From Isoetes taiwanensis (Eukaryota > Streptophyta > Lycopodiopsida > Isoetales > Isoetaceae), in assembly GCA_021234155.1 (NCBI GenBank), contig JAJEKV010000003.1:14804386-14868385 (forward strand): a stretch of DNA of 64,000 bases. Reading direction: 5' to 3'. The notes under the pieces are model-generated. The model saw only the letters and a list, made by a program, of their open reading frames with translations. It was not told the origin of the DNA and made no database searches. Positions 10,046 through 21,456 of the stretch are shown in pieces. How positions within the stretch are numbered: the stretch's first letter is position 1; each line of letters starts with the position of its first letter. The position numbers and the translations under genes are program-made.

Positions 10046-13000
10046 CTACTTCGGGAGTATACGCAGTAACACACCTTCCGTTAGCATTGGCTGGATCACT
10101 GTAGGGTCAGATACTGGATCAATTCCAAGCACTTGATTATATACGTACAACAAGTGCTTGCAAGGTATGAATCCTCTTATCCTTTCCATGTTGATGCAAT
10201 CTGGACAACTGCATTCTGGCTCTTCCTTAATGGATACAGTGTATGTGCTATCTTCACGTTTGACTACATAGTCCACATGTTTATTTTTGAAGTAGGTCTT
10301 CTCTTGCACAGAATCCACCTTCATTCTCTTTGACTGCTCAAATCTGACCTTCGTCTCTCCATTCATTTCCTTCCTGTAATTAACAACCTTCTCCCTTCCT
10401 TCTCATTTTAGTTCTGCTTTTTACAGAGCTAGCAGACCCTGCCATGGTGGATCTACGTGCTTGCATACTCGAGGCTGCATTGGCTGCAGTCAAGCTAGAT
10501 TGAGATCTACCACCCAATAAGAAGCCCGTTGCTCCGAGTTTCTCAATCTCTTCATTGGTTAAATCAGTATCTTTATCAACAGGCCACAATGGTGGTCTTT
10601 GTGGGGGACACACCAAAGACTTATTTGGAAACCATGTGCATTCAACTGTACTAGGACAAAACCACATCATTTGTGAAACTCATTGTCCCCAGAATGCTCT
10701 TAACCCATAAAAGCAAGAAGCAGTTGTTGGTTGTATACCCGCGTTAATTAGATTATTACATTTTTTTCCATTTTCTGACTTCCTCTTGATATCGGACCTT
10801 ACTGCCTGCTTCTGTTCTTCGATAGCCCAAAGAGACCTGTGCACAGTCTTCTCTTCCAAATAGTCATTGAAAAGAGTCCTCACAACATGATCATCCTTAC
10901 GTACTCTGCTAACATTAGTTGCATGTTTGTCTGGACGATGAGTTCCTAATTCTGCTGTGAGACTGTGTCTATGGAACGTTGCTTCTTGTACACAGTCTTC
11001 AAGTCACCTCCTGCACCGCTGTCATGCTCTTCAAAGCCTGCCATTTCAGCTTCCAAGTTTATAACGTTGGTTACCTCCTTAGCCTTAGCATCACTGCTTT
11101 GACGATTTTGCAGTCTATTAAAAAGATCTGACACACCTAGACCAGTACCTAAGTAGTTGCAGTCTAGAAATGATTTTATTTGGTACTTTGAAGAACAGCT
11201 TCTGTGAGATCGAAGAGGGAGGCATCATACAAGGAAAAATTATTCTTGTTTCCTGATGCTACTAACCAACTCCCGTGCTTTGCCTCTGATAAGTTTGTTT
11301 GTGGAATATGTATTGTTGTCTGCCAATTCTTACCCCATCTGCTTACCCTATGATGCCACCATGATAGCCAAGAACTCAAAACTTTAATATGATTATCTGT
11401 AGTCTTGCCCACCCACCAATCCATTATTGAGTGGTATATTTTATCTGCTTCCTCCTCAGTTGCTGATTGATGCCATTTTCTACACAGATCCTTATGGGCG
11501 TCCCAATATTCCTTTGGCAAGTGTCTTTCTGTATGTCGATGCATGCATGTTCGAAATGGAAGTAACACGAACGCTCTTTTTTGGGTCTAATTTCCCCATT
11601 GAAGAAAACTTCCCTGGCGGCAATCCAATTAGGTTGAGCTTCGTCTGCCATGAACCAAAAAAACTCAGCTTTTGAAAAACCCTTTGCTACCATACCTTAT
11701 TAAGCTTCCTCCAAAACTTTTTCTGTGCCTCTGCATCTTCTGTCTTCATGTCACAAACCGCAATTGTCAATAGGGCTTTAATTCTGCACGTAAAACAAAC
11801 ATGTTAAAAACTTATTAATGAACTTGTTTCATTTGATTTTCACAAAACGCTTACTTATGATCATACACATGACAAGCTAAGGTTGTCCACCCTTGAATTC
11901 ATTTGACGTGATCAAAATGCATCCAACTATTGCTAAGATCACCCGTTGGTCTCATCCTATTGACCAAATCAACCCCTTATCCAGGACCAGTTGTAGCCAT
12001 TTTGAAAATGTAACAGCATTCATTTAGCGGATCATGAAGCTGGTAAGGGAATTTAGATCCATGGAAATATTCATATTTGCTTCTTTTCTTTATCTCCAAT
12101 AAACCAGAAATATCATCTGAACATTGCCTATTTCTTCTCCTCGCATCACCAATCCATCTTTTCAACCTAGACACACAATATTCTTCATGTCAAATAACTT
12201 GTTAATATAATTTAGTTATTACGTAATATCAATGTCATACCTTCTCTGATTGCATAATAGTTCCAACCTTGTCAACAACTCGTTTATTTGATCTGTATCC
12301 ATCTTCTCAACACGGTCTCCCTCCGAGGAGCCCATAATTGAACGAACAATTTCATCCATATCTAATTCATTCTATTTATGTCTAGGCCCACCAAGATGTA
12401 AGGTTGTGTCTGAGTTAACTAAGTTCCTCATCCGCTTGACTTGACTTCGGCATTCTGCCTTTTTAATGGGATGTGTGTGCTCACCAGTATGGACAACTAG
12501 TCTTGTTTCTGAGATTCTGTTAGGCAAACAATAGTACATGGACATCAGACAACGTGCCACATAAGTAGGTGGCAGATGACAATATTCACAACTTATAGAT
12601 CCATGGAATGAAGTTAGTTCGCCAATCTCAGGTCTTCTCTGCAATGCACCTCTCAGTGCAACTCATTTTGGTTGCCTTTAGTCACCAAATGATCACATGA
12701 TATGTTTTTACATTGCAAGTGACCACCACAATATGACAACCTGACTGTCCCATCAAAACTAGGTATGTCAGTCCTGTTGGCATGCGTCCATACGTGTGGA
12801 TCAACTGAATGTTGCATACCTTCCATCGGGGTTTTACTAATGGACTGACCTGGCAACTCAAAAACAATTTTTCCATTATAATATTGTGGCAAACACTCCA
12901 CCTGCCTTGGTTTTCCAATTTCCAATAACAATTTTTTAAGTTTGCTATTAATGGGACATGATGTTATCTTTAAGTACGTAGAAGTGCATTGGGATGTAGT

Positions 13001-13330
13001 TGCTCCATTAGAGGAATGGGGTGAATCAAGGACAACTGGACATAGAGGAGATTTACCTTCAGCAGGAATACCATGTACCTCCACAACCGTGCCATTTCTT
13101 TCCTCAACCTTAAAAATTCCTAGTCCAGAAGCACTAACAGATTCAAGAACCACAGTGCTAGCTACATTGGATTCCACATCTGTCGAACTTTGAATCATAC
13201 ATAAATTGCTAGGTAGTACATTGAAAGTTCTAGACAAATCTGTTGTACTAACCTCACGTACTCCATTTTGGAAAGGAAGCAACAGTATTTGTTGTAGACC
13301 TGAAACTTTCACTGTGAGATAAGACGCCAT
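10046..13330 (-). pseudogene. MULE-type transposase with GCM/FLYWCH-like zinc finger and SWIM domain
   Basis: The start ATG is at 13330 on the minus strand (MASYLTVKVSGLQ). In reading order there is an N-terminal region of about 200 residues. Next comes a zinc finger of the FLYWCH/GCM1-WRKY type seen in MULEs (CGGHLQCKNISCDHL, then CEYC...ARC...HTGEHTHP, 12745-12470). Then the RNase H-like core: CHVYDHK...ALLTIAVCDM, FMADEAQPNW, CYFHFEHAC and NLSEAKHGSW (about 11900-11260). A basic linker follows, and finally a SWIM finger CSCPDC...FIPCKH (10230-10150). Introns lie near 12240-12180 and 11853-11785. Frameshifts near 12655 and 11695 and an in-frame stop near 12372 break it. It would cut and join the element ends. 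Confidence 0.8.
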
Positions 13331-13706
13331 ATGGCAAAGTAAAATTTGTAATCCCCTTTAAACTCGTTTTAATATGACAGTCCCAACGGTTAATTACAAA
13401 TTATGTTTGCGTAATTCATGGGTGCACTACTGTCAGTTACATTGCCAATGGCTAGCGAATTTCAATCCCACTAACCAAGCAATAATGCATTTTAGTGTTC
13501 TAAACTTAATTATAATAAGTGGGTATTTTCATTAAAACATTTGAATCGGTTGAACAGTAAATCTTATACCTGAAGCGGATGATGTGCTCTTCGATTGATC
13601 CGTCACCAAGGCCAGAGAGCAAGAACACAGGTTGGTATCACATCTTTTCTTTCTACTGCAATGCAAACATTTCATTCTCAAGTTTTCTCAAGTTCGTTCA
13701 TTTCTT

Positions 13707-14216
13707 GAACGGTGCCGTTCGAGTTTTCATGAAACAGTTTTATGTTCGAGAAAGCCTAGTCAATCTATCCACAATTTCTTGAACGGTGCCGTTCGAGTTT
13801 TCATGACACAATTTTATGTTCGAGAAAGCCTATTCAATCTATCCACAATTTCTTGAACGGTGCCGTTCGAGTTTCGATTGCAGAGTTTCTTGTTCGAATT
13901 AGCCTATTCAATCTATCCACAAATTCTTGAACGGTGCCGTTCGAGTCTAGAATGCAGAGTTTCATGTCCGAATTAGCCTATTCAATCTATCCACAATTTC
14001 TTGAACGGTGCCGTTCGAGTTTTGATTGCAGATTTTCCTGTTCGAATTAGGCTAGTCAATCTATCCACAATTTCTTGAACAGTGCCGTTCGACTTTTCAT
14101 TGCATAGTTTTCTGTTCGAATTATCAGATCCAATGTATCCACATGTTCTTGAATGGTGCCGTTGAAGTTTTCATTACAGAGTTTTATGGTCGACATTTTC
14201 TTAAACGGTGCCGTTC
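13707..14216. promoter_or_regulatory. Array of eight palindromic sites, 74-bp period
   Basis: Core GAACGGTGCCGTTC (arms GAACGG/CCGTTC around TG) starts at 13707, 13781, 13855, 13929, 14003, 14077, 14151 and 14203. The first seven are exactly 74 bp apart and the last is 52 bp further. Copies six to eight carry one or two changes. Each unit also contains a GTTCGAR half-site and the phrase CAATCTATCCACAATTTCTT. The array lies between the divergent transposase start (13330) and the methyltransferase gene (14290), so it is well placed to control both or to be a binding or methylation target. Confidence 0.9.
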
Positions 14217-14289
14217 AACAATTTCCAGTTTAAATTCTAGTTTTGACTGAGTATTTTTCTGCATTCCTGATGTATATTTCTTTTTCCTG

Positions 14290-17200
14290 ATGACTTCAAT
14301 TTTGCTGCAGTTGAAGGTTATGTACTTCACCCGCAAGAATCTTGATTACAAAGGTCCAGTCTTTGAGCGCATGAAAACTCCACCAAGAAAGCCTCGAAAA
14401 CAAAGGACAACAACAACAAATTCTGGAGACAGTTCTCAATCTCTGATTATCGCCCAGTCAGATTCTATTATTACTGACAGAAAGATGAATTCAGAGGCTA
14501 CTGATGTTGGCACAGACATGGCCTCACATAGTACTAACTATGATGCAATAGATGCTACTGAACCTCATCTTCATGTGGCTACTCCCCATAATTGTGAAAT
14601 TCAGGAAGATGATAATGTGGTAAACTCGGATGAAGGTAAAGGAGAGACCATTGATATCATGCAACAACAAGGAGGGGATAGTGTTGGGGCCACACAACAA
14701 TGTGAAGGAGACAATGACGAGCTACCAGCTTCATTCATTGTTAATCAAGTATCACAGACATTAAATGAGTTGGAGATTAACATGGAATCTCCTCCACCCC
14801 TTATTCCATTATGTAGAATACAAATACATGAGGCTGTGAGAATGGTTACACCAAACTGCCAACAGCTGCGTGATACTCTACGAAGAGACGGTTATATTAT
14901 GCAAAAGGGACAATTCATATTGTCTATAACGGGACCTAAGGGTAAAGAGACTCCTGTTACCGAGGAATTGATCAGTTCTTGGGATGACAATTGGCAAGTG
15001 GAGAACCAAAACTTTGAGCAGGAACGGGAACCATCGTACCAATGCAGGTAAAATGTTCTTGTGCTGGGACGGAAACCATCGTACCAATGCATGGATGCAG
15101 GAAATTTCTGAAAGATACACATATGCCCCGAACATGCACATCAGAGTTCAAGCAACCTTTGTGGAGGTCGATAGAAAAAGAGAGGCTGAACTCATTATTG
15201 CAATGAGAAGAATTAATGAGTAACTTCAGAATTTCATCAATCATTTACCATTACTTGTACTAAATGAATGCTTTTTCCATGTAGACTGAACGAAAAAGGA
15301 GTTGTAAGAGAGACACTCAAGGATATTTTGTATGCAGTGCACAAAGTGGCAACCAGAGACTTGAGAATGTTTACCAAAGAAGTGACAGAAGAAGAAATAG
15401 CAAAAGCTAGAGCAAAAGAAGTGAAAGTGCTAGGAGAGGAACCTTGGTACCCTCTGACTAGATTCATGCTAGCACAAATCTTATACAAAGTAAGTTAAAT
15501 CTAGCACGCAAATACTTTTTTGATTGTCGTGTGAACTGACAGCGACTATGTGCAGGCTAATATTGAAAATGACATTGAATTGTTGCTGAAGGTCCACACA
15601 TAAAAAATGCCAGAGTTAAAAGCAAGAGAAAAATCCGAGAAGGAAGTTAAAAGAAGATGGACAAACAAGCTACATAAATACTTAGCAATTGTTTGCCCTA
15701 GCTTGGGACCAACATGGCTTAAGGCAGTGACCTCCAAAGATGTGAGCACAAAAGATTTTAAACTGACAGTAGAAAAGTTATATGATATGGCCAAGGCAAC
15801 AGTAGACAATGATGTTACAAACAATTGGATATTGCTCATCACAACTGAGTCAAACCTCTTGAATAGCTACGGAATGCCAGGTAATGACAGGGATTTCCAT
15901 GAGTGGATCAAAAAAGAAACTTGGTTGGAGCATGTACTGAAAAAAAGCAAGGAACTTCTAAATGCCATAGGAGGATGAGCCTGAATTTGTTATTTAGAGA
16001 ACACCACAGAAACTGTTCATACCTGGTTCCGTTACATGAAAATGGAGTACAGGAAAAAAAGTATTCGTGAACAATGAAAAACACATGTCCCATGCAGTTG
16101 CTTACGATAATGCACATGATCTTCTCAATTGTGCCAAAAGAACGGTCTTCAGGTAATCTGGCATAGAATCTTCTTGAGTTACATTCAAGACTTATTGCTT
16201 CACTAAAAGTTATTCTTTCTTGGCAATTCCAGGTACATCAAACATGCTATTCAGAGGAAATACGTGGACAAACTACCAAGTGTTGTCTTGCCATGGAAGC
16301 AAACTGATGATCAAGGATGGATATAGTCAGATAATCTCACAATACAAGGTTAGTAGAATTTGAAATTGAGGAGTGTCCCTGGTGGTTAGATTTTCCAGAA
16401 AGTGAGTATCCAAAGGAAGAGAAGGATACATGGGCAGTATGTTCTCAAACAGATATAGACTCAAATAAGCCATCAAATTCGCAAGATGTGTCAAGTCCAG
16501 AGATGGAAAATACAAAAAGAAAACGCAAGGAGAAGTTAAAAAAAAAAACAAAAAAAGTAGACGTGAAATTCTCATATCAGATGAAGAGAATGTCGAAAAT
16601 TTGGAAAATATTCATGATAGCCAGATCTAGTAAGGATACTAAAGTATCAGGACATGGAGATCCTGTTGAGCATGATTTAATAAAATATGGTGGTTGCTCT
16701 ATAGGTTATGTATGGGCAAGTGCATCTGCTTTGACCGCAAGTTTCACTTCAGATTCAGAGACATCCATTTTTAAGGTACTTCGAGAATTTGGAAAACAGA
16801 ATAAGCTAGCTGAACATGCTTACAAAAGGAATGGTAAGTACAGGGATTGGGGCCGCCACATTGTTTTCTGTGATCTTCCTACAAATCAATTCCCAACATG
16901 TGGTCATTCTGCAATTCCACAATGGAATTCCTGCGACCCCATCTTCATTGAAAACATCACTGCCATTGCAAACTTATGTATGCATAACAATGGCTTCTTC
17001 ATAGTCATATGCACGGATGATCAGCTACCTAATATCGAGTACAATGCAAAGAAATGAAATTTGCAGAAAAGGAGACTGTACCATATATACAGTTCCACAC
17101 CCTTCGGCGTCACTATAGATGAGCTTAGTACAATTAACAATAACCACCTCCGCTTATCAGTGTATTCCAGGGCAGGGCTGAAAACACCACGGATCACTAA

Positions 17201-17825
17201 GAATGTCTTCAGCAGTGCAGACCTTTTATCAGCATGCATCGACACTTGTGCATTACCTGCCATATGAAGAGAAGTTGTTTGTCTCGAAGAAAAAAAATGA
17301 CAGGTGTAATCTTGAAAAATCAGTCCGTTTCATGGAGTTCGTTGTATCCAGCTTTTCCCCCGCAAATTCATTGGTGTTGGATCTAATGCCCGGTGTTGGT
17401 TCACTCATAGGAGGCATGTGCCATTCGTGGTAGACATTACTATGGCTTAGAACAAGACTGAGACATGTATGAAGATGCCAAAGACAATCGGCTGTTATAC
17501 AAACACGCAAACAATGAGGATAGAATTGTCAAAGGACATGCCTTTGAAGATATTTCTGGAAATGTTGATGAAGCAGACATTGTGGCCGAGGATGTGGATG
17601 AACCAGATGACTAGTTGGTATTTCATTCAGAAATACTTCAAGTACTTTCATTGTTTCCTTTTCACATATATGACTAACTGATATGCCATTGCCAACAGCA
17701 TGCTGCCACAGTATGCAGCTCAAGCAGCCTATCTTATGGAGCTGATTGAGTCACCAATTTTGTTACCAACAAAAAAGAGGGTAAGACGATGTATTTATAT
17801 AGATGATGAGGCAGATGAAGAATGA
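14290..17825 (+). pseudogene. ParB-like domain fused to N6/N4-type DNA methyltransferase (cargo of Mutator-like element)
   Basis: The first long exon (14290-15030) has a low-complexity start, then IHEAVRMVTPNCQQLRDTLRRDGYIM, which resembles the ParB/sulfiredoxin fold start. DGNHRTNAWMQE (15070) matches the ParB DGxHR motif. Exons 15285-15489 and 15556 onward join by GT-AG splicing. A helical middle follows. The methyltransferase is of the permuted beta layout: HIVFCDLPTNQFP (16860) in the place of motif IV, NNGFFIVICTDD, then LEKSVRFMEFVV, SLVLDLMPGVGSL (17370; motif I) and YYYGLEQD. A stop at 15600, several frameshifts at A runs and a duplicated GNHRTNA segment mark it as decaying. Similar ParB-methylase fusions are known from phages and plasmids. 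An upstream non-coding exon ending at ...TTTTGCTGCAG (14310) is possible. Confidence 0.75.
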
Positions 17826-18716
17826 CATGGATTCTTAATGATGATCTTAGATCGATATTTCTTACGCATGCAACTTATGATTGCAAATATTGTTGAATTT
17901 TATGTTTTATGAACTGTTAAAACAAAGTATCAAAAACAAGTGAACAAGCAAGGTTTCACAAGTAGATCTGTTTACAAGCATACCAATAATACGAATACAA
18001 TTAATGTTTGCAAATATTTTTTAACTTTGTATTTCATGAACTGTTACAACAAATCATGAACAAAAAGTGAAGAAGCACTGGTCTACAAGCATACCACTTG
18101 CATCTATATTGATCCAATCGGCAATGGTCCACTTTCATTTTCGGATATCATGTCTTCCAGTGTGACTGAATATTCTAGTTTGTTGCCGAAGATCGCTAAG
18201 AGATTATCGAGTACTTTTGCATTGTGCTGTGTCCTGTCCAGCAATAACATCACATGTGCTTCCCTTTTCTGTTGGAAGAGGTGGTAGTTTCTCTAGAAAT
18301 GGCACTTGAGATCATTGTTCAGCCACAGCTCTGTTGTTTTCAGCATTATTTCCAGTGCCTTGCATCTGATTACTTTCCTTTTCAGCTGTAGAATGTAATC
18401 TACTTGTTCTTGCTTCCCCATTGCGTCTGCCTCCTCGTCCGCTCCTCCTGTATGGGCCCCCACCTTCTCTAGTCGACTAACGCAGCTTCAGAACTCGGTG
18501 CTGTGTCTTTTCTTAAAATTTCTTAAGATCTCCTTCTGTCATTCAGTCTATCCAGAAGCGATTCAGAGAGTGCTCGCTGCATGCGTAGGCCATTTTCTCC
18601 CTGTTGAAGCCTCGTGGTTACCATGTCTGTTGCGGGAACGCTCTATTCTTTCTTCTTCTACTACTCTGTCTTCCCGCCTTCAAAATGAAAATGATAGTGC
18701 CGTACCAGGTGGTTCC
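17826..18716. other. Non-coding right flank inside the Mutator-like element
   Basis: No supportable gene. Two related phrases (TTGCAAATATT...TATGAACTGTTA and TTTGCAAATATT...CATGAACTGTTA) lie at about 17880-17925 and 18010-18045. These are subterminal repeats or old duplications. Confidence 0.5.
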
Positions 18717-18791
18717 CGCACTGGAATATCTCAATTTTTGGAAAAAAAACACCCAAAACACTTCGGAAGAAAACCACATCTAAGTTTCCCC
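18717..18791 (-). repeat. Terminal inverted repeat, right, of Mutator-like element
   Basis: Inverse partner of 8543-8621. Identity is moderate, highest in the GTTTTCT..CGAAG block and the T/A run, so the outer six or so bases are uncertain. Confidence 0.75.
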
Positions 18792-18801
18792 CAAATATTA
18801 T
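18792..18801 (+). repeat. Target-site duplication of the Mutator-like element (right)
   Basis: Exact second copy of CAAATATTAT, directly followed by GAAGCTGCATGTC, where the LINE RT resumes. Confidence 0.85.
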
Positions 18802-19226
18802 GAAGCTGCATGTCTCTGCTCGGGCAACTATTATCTTCCATGGTGAGCCGTCAGATGCCTTCTCATTCAGTCGTGGTATTCACCAGAGATGCCCTTTAGC
18901 ACCACTGCTTTTCACAATTGTCGCAGAGGCTTTGTCGCAGCCACAGAGGGACTTATCCATGGTCTTGCAATGGAAGATGGCACATAAGAGGTTTGCAATC
19001 AATATGCAGATGACACAAAGTTGCTAATGCTGAGAATCTTGGAATTGCCAAATTACTCTTAGACACTTTTTCACTAGCTTCCGGTGTCCTTGTAGGGTGG
19101 CAGAAGTGTACAACTTTATGGACATTGGATACACTGACTCCGACATGTGTTCATGATTATCTATGGAAATTACTTGTGCATGGACAGGCTATCAAATTGT
19201 TGGGGATTCCAGTTGGCATCCATGTT
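18802..19226 (+). pseudogene. LINE-B ORF2, middle of reverse transcriptase
   Basis: Continues the RT from 8542. It reads KLHVSARATIIFHGEP, FSFSRGIHQRCPLAPLLF (RGxRQGCPLSP motif, near 18866) and, after a frame change, QYADDTKLL (catalytic YADD motif, 19002-19020), then QKCTTLWTL and IKLLGIPVG. It stops exactly at the 5' LTR of the Ty3 element, and the reading resumes at 32449 with WEEIIKGLEKHL. The frames alternate, so it is a pseudogene. Confidence 0.85.
19222..19226 (+). repeat. Target-site duplication of Ty3 element (left), ATGTT
   Basis: ATGTT precedes the 5' LTR and also follows the 3' LTR (32444-32448). Five bases is the normal Ty3 duplication length. Confidence 0.9.
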
Positions 19227-20783
19227 TGTGACGTTCCAGCATAGTATATGGTCCCAGGACGTATACTGTACTGCCTCGTCACGCGTACACGCCACTTCGA
19301 CCGGCGTGTACGCCGACGGATAGCCAGGTAAGTAGCCCTAGGGGCAACTTGCTAGGTATGTTCACATGTTAATTAATGCGCACATGTGCACATTAATGTG
19401 AGCACACCTTTCCATGTAGGCATATTTTGCCACCTAGCCATTAAAGGCAAGTGGGGCCTTCCAATTATCCCACATGCTAAAATGGGTAATTGGAAACCCT
19501 AGCCTAAACCCCATGTCTATTAGGGTAGGGAAACCCTAACTTGTTAGTTTTCGTCCTTAGGGTTTTAGAGCTCTGTTTTGGCTGCCCCAGGAGCCAAAAC
19601 CGCCTCCCAGACGCTGCCCAAGCGAATTGCGCCATCAATTTCCCTGAATTCGATCAGCTCAGCAGGATGGTTGAACTCAGGTCAGGAGGAGCCCCTCAAG
19701 GATCAGGTATTTGGTCAATTTAATAGCTTAATCCGTCTTCTAGTCATAGAATCAGTAGGCTTAACCTATTGAATTGCCCATAGCAGCTATCTAGATCTCT
19801 AGATCCCAGACACTAACTAAAGAACCTAACTCTATGATATAGATTAGATCTAGTTCTTTAGTTCTTCTGTGATGTATATGGTTGATGTATCTCTGTGAAC
19901 TCCTTGTATTGGGAAGGGGGGTAGAGGCCCTAAGGCTTTGTAGTTGATGCTCCTAGAGTAGCCTCTCTAGCACACCGTAATTTCGCCCAGGCACAAGAAC
20001 CACACCCGGGTTGTGGGTGAAGGGGCCGACCGCTAAGAAGGAGGTTCATGTCCTCGACTCTTGAACGATCCCTCCGGTGTGTAAGGCCTACCGTGGATCA
20101 TTGTGACTAGGTATAATGGCTTACCACCGAAAGTGGTAAGGCATGGACTCGACACCGCGGAAGTGGTGTACACTTTCCGCTGGGTTCACCAATACGGGCA
20201 AAGGGCCCTCTAGTCACCTTGAGTCAAAGATGCATCTCTCGAGGGAGTGATTCCTTCCCGCCCCATCGAACCGGGAGGATGAGACCCGTGAGTAGCCCCT
20301 TCGGGCTATGCATCCGTGAGCTGGCTGATCGCCCCGACACTTTTTCAGCCTACTCGCAAAGTGTGCATGAGGGGCGGATGGAGTGGACAACCCTATGCCA
20401 TGTTCATATGCCGCCCAAATCCATTGCCATGAATTATGTCCGCAATGAACTCGAGACCCAAGCCGTCACCATCATCCCCGAAGTCCGAGCCCTGGGTAGG
20501 ATTCCCCATATGTATTGTGCTCACCGTGTTATGCAGATGTGATGGACCACCCTTCGAGGTGGATATGTGCTTGTGCTCTATACTGACATGTATGTTACGC
20601 TTCCGCAGCTAGGTAGGCCCTGAGGGAGACAGGGTAGAATGACACCTTCACTCTTCCCACTGGGACTCGTTACGGGTGCAGTGATATGTGGAGGGCCCCG
20701 TGATCGCTGTGGAGCTGGTATGGGGAAGAACTCCTGCTTGTATACCGGTGAGAGCACCGTGATAATGAGTAGGGGACGTCACA
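19227..20783 (+). repeat. 5' LTR of Ty3 element
   Basis: 1557 bp, from TGTGACGTTCC to GGGGACGTCACA. It aligns over its length with 30888-32443. It contains the phrase AACCCTAG/CTAGCCTAAACCCC and long stretches identical to the 3' copy (for example 19700-19980 with 31340-31640). Transcription start is not identifiable by eye. Confidence 0.93.
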
Positions 20784-20784
20784 G

Positions 20785-20799
20785 TGGTATCAGAGCAAT
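20785..20799 (+). other. Primer-binding site (initiator Met tRNA type)
   Basis: TGGTATCAGAGCAAT lies two bases after the 5' LTR. TGGTATCAGAGC is the standard plant primer-binding site complementary to the 3' end of initiator methionine tRNA. Confidence 0.9.
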
Positions 20800-20988
20800 G
20801 TTCTTGGAGACCAAGAGCAAAGCACTGGCCATGCTCCCAGTAGTACTAACTTGATAGGATCCTCAAGCCTCGAAAAGTGGGAATTTTTTTTTTCTCATTT
20901 TTGTAGTTATGCTAAGCTAGTAACAATTAAGCGAATTGGAATTTGATAAGACTAAAAAGAATAAGCCCAAAATTTTCCAAGTGAGGTG

Positions 20989-21245
20989 GTCTCACAGCTC
21001 GTGCCTGGTCGCAGAACTAAATTTTAGTTTTGAAGCGAGGCGCAAGCTGTGAGACATCGAGCCAAGATCATCAAAACATGATGAATTTGAGAAAAGTAAT
21101 GTGGTAAGGCTAGTTCTAAGATAGGAAATAATTAGAATAGCATGTTTTAATTACGTAAATAACCTAGAAATGTGTAAGATCTCACAGCTCGCGCCTGGTC
21201 TAAAAACTAAACTTTAGTTTTTGAGCGAGGCGCAAGCTGTGAGAC
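20989..21245. repeat. Hairpin pair 1 (20989-21055 and about 21180-21245)
   Basis: Two copies of a 67-bp near-palindrome, about 190 bp apart. The outer arms are GTCTCACAGCTYG and CAAGCTGTGAGAC; an inner GCCTGGTC pairs imperfectly with GCGAGGCGC. The centre AACTAAAYTTTAGTT is itself a palindrome. The pair lies upstream of the TATA box and the first accessory ORF. It could form RNA hairpins or bind a protein as paired sites. Confidence 0.9.
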
Positions 21246-21347
21246 CAATAGGTAGAAAAAGTCCGAAACAAGTGTAAATTTTAAATAAGTAGGTGCCTTA
21301 GCATGTTAAATAGAGCAACTTGAATTTTGACCTAAAACTTCCCAAGC

Positions 21348-21356
21348 TATAAATAG
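21348..21356 (+). promoter_or_regulatory. TATA box of accessory gene 1
   Basis: TATAAATAG, 109 bp before the ATG at 21457 and about 100 bp after the second hairpin. The same layout (hairpin pair, TATAAATAG, CCCCTCATTTC, ORF) is repeated at 22883-23461, which makes a chance match unlikely. Confidence 0.7.
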
Positions 21357-21456
21357 ATGTAGACCCCCCTCATTTCCACGTCACAGTCCTAGAAATCCGC
21401 TCCCCCGCACTTAGGCGATCTTTGGGCGCTTGTATCCGATCGACGATCCGTAAAGC

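Larger units (their letters stand above)
8543..18791. mobile_element. Mutator-like DNA transposon (10.25 kb) carrying a ParB-methyltransferase gene
   Basis: Bounded by a 10-bp target-site duplication and by imperfect terminal inverted repeats of about 70 bp. The order inside is: small acidic spliced gene (+), small Cys-rich ORF (+), MULE-type transposase (-, 13330 to 10046), array of palindromic sites (13707-14216), and ParB-like/DNA methyltransferase gene (+, from about 14290 to 17825). Transposase and methyltransferase are divergent with the array between them. Both large genes contain frameshifts and stops, so this copy is probably non-autonomous now. The cargo is not part of the usual Mutator gene set (mudrA and mudrB). 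Confidence 0.85.

Noticed and set aside
13707-14216. Ordinary satellite DNA
   Set aside because: Only eight units, confined to the gap between two divergent genes, with conservation focused on the palindromic core.
20785-20799. tRNA gene
   Set aside because: The tRNA-like phrase is only the primer-binding site after the LTR; no cloverleaf can be drawn around it. The same holds at 34677 and 45299.
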